Shown in pieces: positions 1 through 8,992 of a stretch of 64,000 nt of DNA. The notes under the pieces are model-generated. The model was given only the letters and a program-made list of their open reading frames with translations, had not been told where the DNA came from and made no database searches. Source of the stretch: Paraburkholderia hospita (GTDB taxonomy: Bacteria; Pseudomonadota; Gammaproteobacteria; Burkholderiales; Burkholderiaceae). A program made the position numbers and the translations under genes. The number at the start of each line of letters is the position of its first letter. Position 1 is the stretch's first letter. The stretch covers positions 434,001 through 498,000 of the forward strand of contig NZ_CP026109.1 in NCBI RefSeq assembly GCF_002902965.1. The letters run 5' to 3'.

Positions 1-296
1 TCATCTCGACATCGAGCTTGCGCACCGTCTTGTGCACCGCGCGGGTCAGCGAGACGCGGCCGTGCAGACGCGTCGTGCCGTTCGTGATTGCAGCTTTAAC
101 CGCGCCAATGTGCGGCGCCCAGACGCTCCGGGATGATCAGATCGAGGTTGCCGCCTATCGCTTCGGGGGCACTGTGCCCGAACAGAACTTCAGCCGCCGC
201 GTTCCAGCGCTGGATCGTTTCGGACCGATCCGCGTGGATGATCGCGGTCGTCGTCTGCTCGACAATCCAGTCGCTCAGTGCCCTCGAGTTTTGCAT
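1..296 (-). pseudogene. PAS-domain sensor protein fragment, frameshifted, cut by window edge
   Basis: The minus-strand frame from ATG 296 gives about 66 residues of a PAS domain (DWIVEQTTTAIIHADR, then RWNAAAEVLFGHSAPEAIGG), the usual N-terminal PAS of small Burkholderiales sensor proteins. An upstream CCTGGAGCGG stretch could be its ribosome binding site. The frame stops at 96, but the PAS continuation (AITNG, then RLHGRVSLTRAVHK) resumes in another frame down to base 1, so about two bases are missing near 96. The ligand and output domain are not visible. The PAS call is clear; the disrupted state is read directly from the two frames. Confidence 0.6.
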
Positions 297-556
297 CTTG
301 CCGCTCCAGGTTGTGATTCGAGCTGGCAAAATTACGACACAAACCGCCAGGTGGCATGTGTATCCTGGTGTACGCGCCAAACACCCGATGTCCCGGGCGT
401 GCTGCCCAGCGCTAATTTTTCTCAGCACACGCAAAGCAGTTGAGCACGTTGCGCTTTCTCTGCATGATGCGCTATAAATGAAAGCCGGGCACACAGCGCA
501 CGCAAAGCACACTGCCCTTTTCGGGTCGCGCCGCAGCGGTCATCCCGAGACATCAC

Positions 557-1530
557 ATGATCGCAGGGCAAGGACGGCAGCCCTTTCTCGGCGCCGCATT
601 GAGCGGCGTGGTCGCCAGCGGCTCCAGCACAGCGGTTCAGAACAGTGCTCGACGCGCGGATCGACGCCGTTGCCAATCAGTTGATGACGGCGACTGGCCT
701 ACCGGGCACGTTGGTCGCGGTCGTGCGCGATCTCAAGACCGTTAATGCAAATGGCTTTAGCACGCGGCTCGTCGAATCGGGGCAGCCGGTCGATGCCGAC
801 ACCGTGTTCCAGCTAGCGCCGCTCTCGAAGCCGATCGACACAACAGGTCGTCGCGCACCTGGTGGGAATCGGCTCGGTGCCGTGCGACACGCCGGCGCGC
901 TCGAATCTGCGTTGGTTTGCTCTGTTGAATCTAACTGTCAACGAACATGTGACCGTCGGCGACCTGTACTCGCATCGCTCGGGCTTGCCCCATCGCGCAG
1001 GCGCTCTGCTGGAGGACATAGCATATGACCAGAAGACCATTCTCGAGCGCCTGCGTTATTTGCCGCTCGCACCGTTCCCCGCTCGTACTTCTATACGAAC
1101 CTCGGTTTGACGGCCGCCGCCGACCTCGACTGGGCGACGCTGTCGGAGCGCACCCTTTTACCAGCCGCAGGGCATGACGAGCACGAGCTCGCGCTACGGG
1201 AATATCATCGTCCGCAAGAACCGGGCGACGGTACACGTCAATCGTGATTGTCAATGGGTCGTTGGTTCAGGTTCGAAGTTCGAAGCCCGATGCGCAATCG
1301 CCCGCCGGCGGCATGAGCGCTTCCGCAAACGACATCGCGAAGTGGCTCACGATGATACTGAGCAACGGCGTATTCAATGGCAAGCGTGTCGTCGATGCAG
1401 ACGCGCTCACAGCCGCGCTCAGCCCCGAATCCCAGACCCAGCCGCCGGGTGATGGACAGGGCACCAGCAACCATGGTTCGGCTTCAATGTCGGCAAACGA
1501 ATTGCGACAGGCAACGGTTTTTATGTCAAA
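557..1530 (+). pseudogene. Serine hydrolase (beta-lactamase/EstB-like), degraded
   Basis: Pieces of one class C beta-lactamase-like serine hydrolase are spread over three plus-strand frames. In order they are a possible signal region (557-650), ARIDAVANQLM with VAVVRDLKTV (645-845), DLYSHRSGLP with YDQKTILERLRYLPLAPF (862-1090), MTSTSSRY (1174), DAQSPAGGMSASANDIAKWL (1270-1420) and a last piece GFNVGKRIATGNGFY (1477-1530). At least four frame changes separate them. The family's SxxK nucleophile motif should read SLSK but reads PLSK near 815, so the catalytic serine codon is also lost. This is a dead gene, not a working esterase. Confidence 0.7.
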
Positions 1531-1693
1531 TGTGTGCTATCAGATGCCCGACCGACGCGCGCCGACGCGGGTCATGTTTTCACAACACGTCACGGCAGCC
1601 TATCGTGCCGACTCTCGTGTGAAGTCGTTTCGTAAGGCGCGAGATGCTAACAAGGATTAGAAGTCGCCGTTACTTATGCTGAACGGTTTCTGG

Positions 1694-3008
1694 TTAGCCC
1701 GATTGATTCATAGGACAAACGACATACGCCCCGTCGCTCGCGTCCCGCTTCAATAACCGGCTTCGGGTCCGTCTCGTGATTGCGATTACGGCGAATATGA
1801 CCGGGCCGATCGCGAGACCTTCGACCAACTCGGGCTCGACGGGCAGACTTAGGACGTGCAACGCCTTGAACGCGGCCGCTATCAACGAAAGCACGTAATA
1901 AGAGATCGCCGCAACGGATAACACCTCGACTGCATGCTGCAAATGCAACTGGTTGCGCGCGGTGCGCTCCATACCGGCGAGCAGACGCGTCACGTCCTTT
2001 TCCTGTGCAAGATTTACTCGCGTTCGCAAGAGATCGACGGCGCGCGCGATACGGGCCGCGATCTGCTCATGGCGCGCCCAGACGCTGCGACACGTTTCCA
2101 TTGCGGGTGCAAAGCGCCGTTCCATACACTTTTGGATCGTCGGCATACCCTCGATGCGTTCCTCTCGCAATTCCTGAATGCGCGCCAGCACGAGCTTCTC
2201 GTAAGCGCGCGACGCGCTAAAGCGGCCGCCTGCCCCTGACAGCGATTCGACGCGTACGGCGAGGTGCGTGAGTCTGACGAGCAACTGCGAGTCATCGCCG
2301 TCCGTGCTTTCCGCATCCATGCTCTTCAAGCGACTGAAGCGACGCGTGAATCTCGTCCAGATCGTGGCTCATTCGGCGAGCGATCGGCAGCGCGAGCAAA
2401 GACATCATCCGATAGGTTTCAATTTCGTAGAGTCGCTGCAGCAGTCGACCTCCTTGCTCCTCGCGAAAGCCCTCGTCGATGACGAGAAAGCGCATGAAGC
2501 CGTCCGGCCGCACGCTCCAGTCGCAGAACACCCGACCACCGCCGAGCACCTTACTGCCGACGAGAATGGGTCCGTCGATCCACTGACGTACATCGGACAC
2601 AGCGAGTGCGTCGTTACCTGTCAGCAGTTCCATGCGGGATGCGACAAACCTGCATCCGGCGAGTTGCCTGAACCACCCCGCGGGAATCCCCTGAATTCGG
2701 GTGTCGTGGAAATAGTCGCTGTCGTTCCATGGGATGACGAACGTGAATGTAGAGAACTCAGTGTGCCGCTCCCACCTCAGATGCCATCCCCACGGCGATT
2801 GCACGAAATAATGCGTGGCGCCTTCCTCAGGCATCGTTATTCCCGTATCCCGGCACAAAGAATGTAATAGCGCCTCGTGTATTGATGGATTGTGCTCGGT
2901 GTAGATCGCGTAGTGCGTTAAAGCCACAGACTCGGCGAGCTTCAGAAACGGGCGAGCGTGCAATTCCGCAGCTAGAGCGGCGCGCAGTGGGTGGTCCATG
3001 GTGAGCAT
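1694..3008 (-). pseudogene. DUF3422 family membrane-anchored protein, frameshifted
   Basis: Two overlapping minus-strand frames together make one DUF3422 protein. The N-terminal frame (ATG 3008 or 2999 to stop 2292) starts MDHPLRAALAAELHARPF, and contains WGWHLRWERHTEFSTFTF. The C-terminal frame (2329 to 1694) carries the coiled region and two hydrophobic segments near the end (AAISYYVLSLIAAAF and AIGPVIFAVIAI). The switch lies near 2310-2330, within the codons for LQSLKSMDAES, where one base appears lost or gained. The joined length of about 450 residues matches the family. DUF3422 function is unknown; a membrane anchor is inferred from the C-terminal helices. A sequencing error cannot be excluded. 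Confidence 0.7.
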
Positions 3009-4021
3009 TCTCAAGGTAGCTATTTGCGCAGACGACTTGATATTGCTCGCACCTGCTTGCAACAACTATCGCAGAAGCAATTAAGCAAGAAAACCTCATA
3101 GTTCTGGTTGTTGGATTCAGGTTTTCTGATTACTCGAGAGCGGGCTCGTAATAACAGCCCCGCGCTCTTTGGTGGTATAGGGCTGAGCACAGAAGCCAAT
3201 GATCGTCACCAGTCCCACGATTAATCTATTCTCGAGGGACGAGTGGGCGGCGCGCTAAGGCTTCATTTCCTGCGATTTGGCGCTGCGCGCATCGTTTGTC
3301 GTTGCAGAGGCAACGTTGCGAGAATGACACGTGCAACCGTGGGTAACCGATGTGAGCCGTGGCCGACTGTCGCATATATGGAGTCCGACAATCGGGGCGA
3401 CGCATGTTTGAGAAGAGGAGTTCAGCGGTGATTGCGCATGTGCATGGCTTATCCGTCAAACTCATTGATCGTCGTCAGTCGTGCGGGCAGCGTCACATAC
3501 GTAGACAACACTGTGGGCCCAGTCATAAGGCCGCGATCAGTGACACATTTCATTCGGAGGTAACTGTTTGAGTTTTTGAGAAGTTGTTCGGTTCGATCGG
3601 CTTGGTGGACGGGTTGACACATTTCCCAGCGCAAACGGGACAGATTTCCTTCGGTCTGCGCCGGGGGACGCAGACATGGGAGCCGTTGCTGTCGAGACAA
3701 TGCCGAAACAGACATACTGCGTGCGCTGCAGCAATCAAATTCGGGGCCCGCTCTGGCGAACGGGTATGCGGTGAGTCCTTGAACGGGGGCCGGGAAGCGG
3801 TTCTTCAGCCGGAGTGGGCACCGGCATGAAAATGATCTTTGCTGCTTTGCACAAATGCGCCATACTACTCACCAACGGAACCGTTGCGCGGCACGCAATG
3901 CGTTCGGATGGCAGCATGGTGGAGACCACTGCGGCCGCCGCCGCTAGTTAATAGCGAGCAGTGTAGGCGGTGTGCGCGAAGAAGCGTTGAACCATTTTCG
4001 TCGATCACCGGGGAGGCGGAC
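3009..4021. other. Long region without a recognisable gene
   Basis: About one kilobase with only short, low-quality reading frames on both strands. A short minus-strand stretch near 3570-3650 (ICPVCAGKCV) resembles a cysteine motif but has no recognisable surroundings. I see no RNA gene or clear repeat. Confidence 0.5.
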
Positions 4022-4324
4022 ATGCTGACTTTGGCCGAATTGCAAAGCACGCTGCAAATCGAGTACGAACTGCAGCTTGAAGCGATGGACGAGCGGACGT
4101 TGCGCGGGCTGCTCGCGGATCCGATTGCACTGAACGCACTGGTGCCGGCTTTTATGAGCTTTACGGAGGGGCGCCGGATAGCGGAAGCAACACTTGTACA
4201 ACTGCTCGCTCGCAAGCCGCCGAGCGTCGAACCAGTCATTCCGCGGGAGGCCGCGCCCTTTTGGGCGCAGTGGTTCAAACCATTCGGGATGCTGCCGCTC
4301 TTCGGTGCACGCAAGGGCGAGTAG
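4022..4324 (+). CDS. Small protein of unknown function beside the IS element
   Basis: A 100-residue frame starts at ATG 4022 behind a strong ribosome binding site (GGGGAGGCGGAC). It begins MLTLAELQSTLQ and ends FGARKGE. The protein is helix-rich and mildly acidic, with a tryptophan/phenylalanine-rich patch (FWAQWFKPFGMLPLF) near the C terminus. I do not recognise the family. Its stop codon (4322-4324) directly abuts the IS inverted repeat at 4325, so the natural C terminus may have been longer. The opposite strand is also open here because the transposase frame runs through the IS end, but the strong ribosome binding site favours this strand. Confidence 0.45.
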   Translation: MLTLAELQSTLQIEYELQLEAMDERTLRGLLADPIALNALVPAFMSFTEGRRIAEATLVQLLARKPPSVEPVIPREAAPFWAQWFKPFGMLPLFGARKGE

Positions 4325-4347
4325 GAGACCGCGCCAAAGTGGGGGCT
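4325..4347 (+). repeat. Left terminal inverted repeat of IS copy 1
   Basis: This 23-bp sequence is the exact reverse complement of 6449-6471. Its inner part CAAAGTGGGGGCT is shared with the ends of the second element near 39 and 41 kb. Confidence 0.9.
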
Positions 4348-5752
4348 CTATGCCGCGATATGATGAGTGCAATCGTTGCCTGCGAGCGTCGGATACCATC
4401 GCTCGCAGGCATGATCGCAACTGCTCATTCAAGACGGACGTCCTCACCTGCAGAAGGCCTTGCGCATGAGTTGGTCGCCACGCCATCTGCTGCCGCTTCA
4501 TAAAGCGCTTGCTGACCACCTGGTTGACCGCCGATTCGACGAAGCTCGAGGTGATCGGCTCGCCATGACGGTAGCGGTCCCCGTAGTTCACGACAAAGCT
4601 CTGGTTGTTCTCGAGGTAACCGATGAACTCCTCCAGTTTGGCCAGCAGCCGGGTCTCCCCGGGACTGCCATCCGTGGCGATTTCCCAGCCCAGGCTCTCA
4701 AGCCGCTGCAGTGCCGGATTGGGGCAGCCGTGCCAGAGGTGCCACTTTGCCCTGCGCAGGCCATCGATCAGCGTGTCAACACATGGCCGTTCGCCACGGT
4801 CCGGCAACCCCTTGATCATCTGTTCGAGATTCTGTACCCGCATGGCGACGTGAAACCAGTCGAGTACTCTCTCGCCACAATCGCCAAAGTCGAGCTGGGC
4901 GCGGCGCACGGTGTCGCCGCCATCGGACAGGAAAGTTACCGGCTGGTCCGCGCCGATGCCTTCCTGCGCAAGAAACGCCAGCATCCGATCAGCGGGCTGG
5001 TGCTCGAGTGTGTGAATGTAAGCGAAGCTGTGTCCGCGACCGTCGTCGCGCAGTGATTTTCCGACGATGACTTCGAACCAGCCGTCTTGCCGGCTGCTGC
5101 GTCCGGCCAGGCGGGTATATCCGCCGTCGATTCCCACGGCGCGTACTGGACTGTGCTGCGGAATAGCGCATCGACCAGCAGGCAGATCGACGTATCGCCG
5201 TTGCTCGACGGCGACCGTTGCCTTCGAACTCTCAAGGCGGCGGCCGAGTGCGGTGACGCGTCTCCGGATCGTGGTGGCCGCGAGCACATGCTCAAGCGGT
5301 AACACCTCCTGCAGTACCCGGACGGTCAGCCCGTAGGACATCAACGCGGCAAATTTGGCCTGCAGATACTGCAGCTCGGGACTCATTCGCTCACGCAGGC
5401 AACTGGCCAGTGGACTGACCGACCGGCACCCCGCTCCGGAACACCGGCACTGGTACAACCGCGGGCTGTCGATCGATAGCCGTCCAAACACCGAGCGGTA
5501 GACCAGGCGATGATGGCCCTTGACGGTCAGACGGGAACCGCACTCCGGACACACGCTCATTCGAGCGATCGCTTCGGCGGCCTGGGCGTCGATCATCGAA
5601 CGCTGCAGCCGGCCCAGCAGCGCCTTGGCCTCCTAAAGATGCAAGCCGAGTGAGCCGGCTTCGAAGCCTGCCCGTTCGAAGTGGGCAATCTCCGTGACAC
5701 TCGACTGCTCGTTGACTTCCGTCTGAACCACAATCTGCACACTGATCTGCAT
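4348..5752 (-). pseudogene. ISKra4 family transposase, nonsense and frameshift mutated
   Basis: Reading from ATG 5752, the start (MQISVQIVVQTEV) matches the family, but an in-frame TAG at 5633-5635 interrupts where relatives read LGLTLAEAK. The frame then continues with the zinc-finger-like CPECG, the Asp motif VGIDGGY, SDGGDT and the family signature DWFHVAMR. Near 4400 the frame shifts: the expected ending (ERWYPTLAGND, then stop TAG at 4348-4350 just inside the inverted repeat) is in another frame, while the main frame runs out of the element to 3944. Intact relatives, such as 39748-41178 here, are 476 residues long and stop just inside the repeat. Confidence 0.8.
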
Positions 5753-5791
5753 GGCGGCCCCCCCGCTCGGCACATCGCCGGGGCGATCAGC

Positions 5792-6400
5792 TTATCGCGC
5801 CAGCGTCAGCAGGCGTTCATTCGCCGTCCGACGGTCGAAACGCCGATCCAGCCAGATGAGCCATTCGTCGTCCTCGACGCGCAGATCGTTCACCGCGATC
5901 TGGCCTTCGCGTAAAGTCTCAATCCACTCGAGAAATTCGTGCTCGCCATGGACCTCCAGAGCGTTCATGTATCTCTCTGCGCCTCCGGCGTCTTCCGGCG
6001 GGCAACGCCCGGAGCTTTCGACGCAGCGTGGTAGTCGTCGTGCCCGCTGGTTGCACGTTCGCCGCTCGACGCGCACGTCATGTAACCACCAGGAGGTGAA
6101 GTCGTACAGGTAGGCAAAGCGCTCATGTTCGTGAAGGCCAAATGCCGCCACGGACAGGGTGTCTGGGCCGTCGAAGAATTGGAACGCACCGTCGCGATGT
6201 CCACCGTAACGCCATCCGCGGATGATGAACCGGTGCAGATGTTCGTTGTTCCAGCCCATGGCGAGCTGCATCACATGATGCAGCTGCGCAATTGTGATCT
6301 CCTCGGGAATCAGGAGTCGCCGCCAGACCGGCGGGTTCACGCCGCGCAGACTGATTCGCAACTGGAGAACGGAAGTGACTTCAGAAGAGTCGGAGTCCAT
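5792..6400 (-). CDS. pRiA4b ORF-3-like IS accessory protein
   Basis: This 202-residue protein belongs to the plasmid pRiA4b ORF-3-like family, recognised by LRISLRGVNPPVWRRLLIP near the N terminus, followed by LHHVMQLAMGWNNEHLHRF and YLYDF. It starts at ATG 6400 (MDSDSSEV), matching the start of the homolog at 39093; longer starts at 6430 or 6457 are possible. It is 39 nt upstream of the broken transposase in the same orientation and lies wholly inside the inverted repeats, so it is a passenger or accessory gene of the element. Its biochemical role is unknown. It appears intact although its transposase is dead. Confidence 0.75.
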   Translation of the reverse strand: MDSDSSEVTSVLQLRISLRGVNPPVWRRLLIPEEITIAQLHHVMQLAMGWNNEHLHRFIIRGWRYGGHRDGAFQFFDGPDTLSVAAFGLHEHERFAYLYDFTSWWLHDVRVERRTCNQRARRLPRCVESSGRCPPEDAGGAERYMNALEVHGEHEFLEWIETLREGQIAVNDLRVEDDEWLIWLDRRFDRRTANERLLTLAR

Positions 6401-6448
6401 CGAGCCACTATAAACACGTCCTTCAGTCATAGTCGCGAATCCGATTGC

Positions 6449-6471
6449 AGCCCCCACTTTGGCGCGGTCTC
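6449..6471 (-). repeat. Right terminal inverted repeat of IS copy 1
   Basis: Exact reverse complement of 4325-4347. Sequence outside (from 6472) does not match the flank of the left end. Confidence 0.9.
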
Positions 6472-6587
6472 TAATCTCGAATACCCGAAGCTTCAGGTAT
6501 TAACGATTCCCAGCCGACCCTCCGTCCCGTCTCATGGAAGCGGACGCCCCGCGATGTCAAATCGCGCGGCCTGATGTTGACATCGAC

Positions 6588-6908
6588 TTAATCCCACCGC
6601 TCATCACGCACCTGAACGACACCCGCCTGGATCCGCACCGGAAACACCACCACATCCTCATAAGCCGGCGGTGCCAACACCTTCCCCGTCCTGATGCAAA
6701 ACCGCGCTCCGTGGCGCGGACAGATCACTACGTCGCCTTCCACCGTACCGCCTGTCAGGATGCCGCCGTCGTGCGGGCAGATATTCTCGATGGCGTAACA
6801 GGTGCCGTCGACGTTGAACACCGCAAACTGCGCGCCATCGACCTCGACGCTGCGAACAGCACCCGCCGGGAAATCCTCGATCGCGGCGACATCGACCCAA
6901 TCGGACAT
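6588..6908 (-). CDS. Rieske-type ferredoxin, last gene of the SUF operon
   Basis: A 106-residue soluble Rieske protein starts at ATG 6908, one base past the sufT stop codon (6910-6912). Both cluster-binding boxes are intact: CPHDGG and CPRHGARF, giving two Cys and two His ligands for a [2Fe-2S] cluster. It resembles small NirD/ferredoxin-like Rieske subunits that carry electrons in the cytoplasm. As the terminal gene of the SUF operon it probably serves as an electron donor or acceptor in Fe-S assembly; this role is inferred from position only. The start at 6908 (MSDWVDVAAIEDF) is preferred over 6938 because it removes a long overlap with sufT. Confidence 0.85.
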   Translation of the reverse strand: MSDWVDVAAIEDFPAGAVRSVEVDGAQFAVFNVDGTCYAIENICPHDGGILTGGTVEGDVVICPRHGARFCIRTGKVLAPPAYEDVVVFPVRIQAGVVQVRDERWD

Positions 6909-6909
6909 A

Positions 6910-7278
6910 TCAGAGCATCCCCAGTTGCAGGCGTGCAACGTCCGACATTCGCTCTCTTGACCACGGCGGATCCCACACCAGTTCCACGTGCACTTCGTTC
7001 ACACCGCACACACAAAATACCGCGTCCTCAACCGTCGCCGGGAAGGTCTGCGCGACCGGACAGCCTGGCGCGGTCAACGTCATGCGGATCTCGACGCGGC
7101 CTTCGGCTTCATCCACGTCGAGACCATAGACAAGACCGAGGTCGTAGATGTTGACCGGAATTTCAGGATCGAACACGGTGCGCAGCGAGTCGATTACGCG
7201 TTCTTCAAGACGTTCTGTCGTTGCGCCGCTGCCAGGTTGTTCGGCTTCGGCGCGCTTCAGCCAGTCGAATGTGCTCAT
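6910..7278 (-). CDS. sufT: SufT, DUF59/MIP18-family Fe-S maturation factor
   Basis: A 122-residue protein starting MSTFDWLKRAEAE. The DUF59 core shows VFDPEIPVNIYDLGLVY and the conserved cysteine motif LTAPGCPVAQ, followed by VWDPPWSRERMS, all typical of SufT. The family helps deliver Fe-S clusters to client proteins. It is placed 8 nt after sufU and just before the Rieske gene, so it is part of one transcript. The start at 7278 is chosen because the residues before it (7359 to 7279) are low-complexity arginine-rich sequence that overlaps the end of sufU. Confidence 0.9.
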   Translation of the reverse strand: MSTFDWLKRAEAEQPGSGATTERLEERVIDSLRTVFDPEIPVNIYDLGLVYGLDVDEAEGRVEIRMTLTAPGCPVAQTFPATVEDAVFCVCGVNEVHVELVWDPPWSRERMSDVARLQLGML

Positions 7279-7286
7279 CGTCTGCC

Positions 7287-7742
7287 TCACTCTGTCGAAA
7301 CGGGGCGGTCCTCGTCGTGCAGCGCCGCATGCAGCGTATGCCACGCGAGCGTCGCGCACTTCACACGCGCGGGAAATTCACGCACGCCGGACAGCACCGC
7401 CAGCTTGCCCAACTCCGGCGCAGCCGCCGCTTGCCCTGTAGCGGGTGTTGTCACCATATCGTGAAAGCGACCGAACAGCGCTTCGGCCTCCGCTTCCGTT
7501 TTGCCTTTCAGCGCCTCGGTCATCAGCGACGCGGACGCCGTTGCAATCGCACAGCCCGCGCCTTCGAAACTCGCCTCCTTGACGACGCCATCCTCGATTC
7601 GCAGATACAGGGTGATCCGGTCGCCGCACAATGGGTTATAGCCCTCAGCCTTGTGATTCGCATCGGCCAGCCCATGACAGTTACGCGGCCGCCGGTAGTG
7701 GTCGAAGATGACTTCCTGATACAGATCGCGCAGATCGCTCAT
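7287..7742 (-). CDS. sufU: SufU/IscU-like Fe-S scaffold or sulfur-transfer protein
   Basis: A 151-residue IscU-fold protein starting MSDLRDLYQEVIFDHYRRPR. The three conserved cysteines are visible in NPLCGDRI, GAGCAIATAS and ARVKCATLAW, with the Asp in the first motif. In SUF systems this protein accepts persulfide sulfur from SufS and passes it to SufBCD. The insertion before the last cysteine is of the SufU type rather than classical IscU. Its start overlaps the sufS stop by four bases (ATGA), which implies translational coupling. Confidence 0.9.
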   Translation of the reverse strand: MSDLRDLYQEVIFDHYRRPRNCHGLADANHKAEGYNPLCGDRITLYLRIEDGVVKEASFEGAGCAIATASASLMTEALKGKTEAEAEALFGRFHDMVTTPATGQAAAAPELGKLAVLSGVREFPARVKCATLAWHTLHAALHDEDRPVSTE

Positions 7743-8992
7743 AAGCCGAATATCTCCCTGACCCTGCCGAGACCTTCGATCAACGCGTCGATATCCTCAT
7801 GCGTGTTGTAGAGGGCCAGCGACGCGCGCACTGTCGCGGGTATGCCGAAGCGCTGCATCACCGGCATCGCGCAGTGATGGCCTGCCCGCACGGCGACGCC
7901 GTGATGATCGAGAATCGTACCGACATCATGCGCATGCACGCCGTCGAGCACGAATGACAGGATGCTCGCCTTGTCGCGTGCGGTACCGATGAGACGCAAG
8001 CCCGGTATCATCCCCAATGCATCCGTTGCATAGGCGAGCAGGTCTGTCTCGTGCGCGGCGATGACTTCCATGCCGATGCTGTCGACATAGTCGAGCGCCG
8101 CGCCCAGGGCAATCGCGCCGGCGATATTCGGCGTGCCTGCTTCGAACTTCCACGGAATCGCGTTGTATTCCGTTTTCTCGAACGTCACCGAACGGATCAT
8201 GTCGCCGCCGCCCTGCCACGGCACCATGGCCTCAAGCAGCGCAGCCCTGGCATACAGCGCGCCGATGCCAGTCGGCCCGTACACCTTATGCCCCGAAAAT
8301 GCATAGAAATCGCAATCGATCACGCGGACGTCGACCGGCAGATGCGAGATCGCCTGCGCGCCATCCAGCAGCACCGGCACGCCCTTCGCGTGCGCCGCTA
8401 CAACGATGCCCTCTACCGGATTGATGCTACCGAGCGCGTTAGCCAGATGCGTAATCGCGACCAGCCGCGTACGTCCGTTCAACAAGCGCTCGTAGGCGTC
8501 GGTATCGAGTGCGCCCGTATCGTCGATCGGCACGACTTTCAGCGCCGCGCCGGTCTGCTCGCAGACCAGTTGCCATGGCACAATGTTCGAATGGTGCTCC
8601 ATCGCGCTGATCAGGATTTCGTCACCGGGCTTGAGGTGTGGGCGCGCATAGCTCTGGGCGACAAGATTGATCGCCTCGGTCGTACCACGTACGAACACGA
8701 TCTCCTCTGGACGCTGAGCATTGATGAAGCGTGCAATCCTTACGCGCGCTGCTTCGAATGCATCGGTCGCACGCTGCGACAGAAGATGCACGCCGCGGTG
8801 CACGTTGGCGTTGTTATGCCGATAGTAAGCGTCTTCCGCGTCTAAGACCGAGGCAGGTTTTTGCGTCGTCGCGCCATTGTCGAGATAGACCAATTGCCGG
8901 TCATGCACGCGCTCGCCCAGAATCGGAAAATCAGCTCGCCAGTCCTCGACATTGCGCGGATCTGGCGTCCACATCTGTTCGATCGGCTTCAT
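7739..8992 (-). CDS. sufS: SufS cysteine desulfurase
   Basis: A 417-residue pyridoxal-phosphate enzyme that removes sulfur from cysteine as a persulfide. Visible landmarks are YLDNGATTQKP near residue 37, the substrate-site EHHSNIVPW, the PLP lysine in AFSGHKVYGPTG, and the catalytic cysteine loop RAGHHCAMPVMQRF near the C terminus. Length and motifs match group II (SufS/CsdA) desulfurases. It overlaps sufD and sufU by four bases on each side, so expression should be tightly coupled. No sign of damage. Confidence 0.95.
   Translation of the reverse strand: MKPIEQMWTPDPRNVEDWRADFPILGERVHDRQLVYLDNGATTQKPASVLDAEDAYYRHNNANVHRGVHLLSQRATDAFEAARVRIARFINAQRPEEIVFVRGTTEAINLVAQSYARPHLKPGDEILISAMEHHSNIVPWQLVCEQTGAALKVVPIDDTGALDTDAYERLLNGRTRLVAITHLANALGSINPVEGIVVAAHAKGVPVLLDGAQAISHLPVDVRVIDCDFYAFSGHKVYGPTGIGALYARAALLEAMVPWQGGGDMIRSVTFEKTEYNAIPWKFEAGTPNIAGAIALGAALDYVDSIGMEVIAAHETDLLAYATDALGMIPGLRLIGTARDKASILSFVLDGVHAHDVGTILDHHGVAVRAGHHCAMPVMQRFGIPATVRASLALYNTHEDIDALIEGLGRVREIFGL

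Larger units (their letters stand above)
4325..6471. mobile_element. ISKra4-type insertion sequence, copy 1 (inactive)
   Basis: The element of about 2.15 kb is bounded by perfect 23-bp terminal inverted repeats at 4325-4347 and 6449-6471 (GAGACCGCGCCAAAGTGGGG, then GCT). It carries two minus-strand genes: a pRiA4b ORF-3-like accessory gene and then a transposase of the ISKra4 family. No target duplication is obvious. The transposase is broken (see its entry), so this copy should not move by itself. A related copy with the same gene order and similar ends lies at 39031-41207. Confidence 0.8.

Noticed and set aside
3550..3738. Minus-strand frame with ICPVCAGKCV as a zinc protein
   Set aside because: Just one cysteine cluster, no second pair, and no ribosome binding site.
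8051..8845. 264-codon plus-strand frame inside sufS
   Set aside because: Antisense shadow of an intact, clearly recognisable gene.
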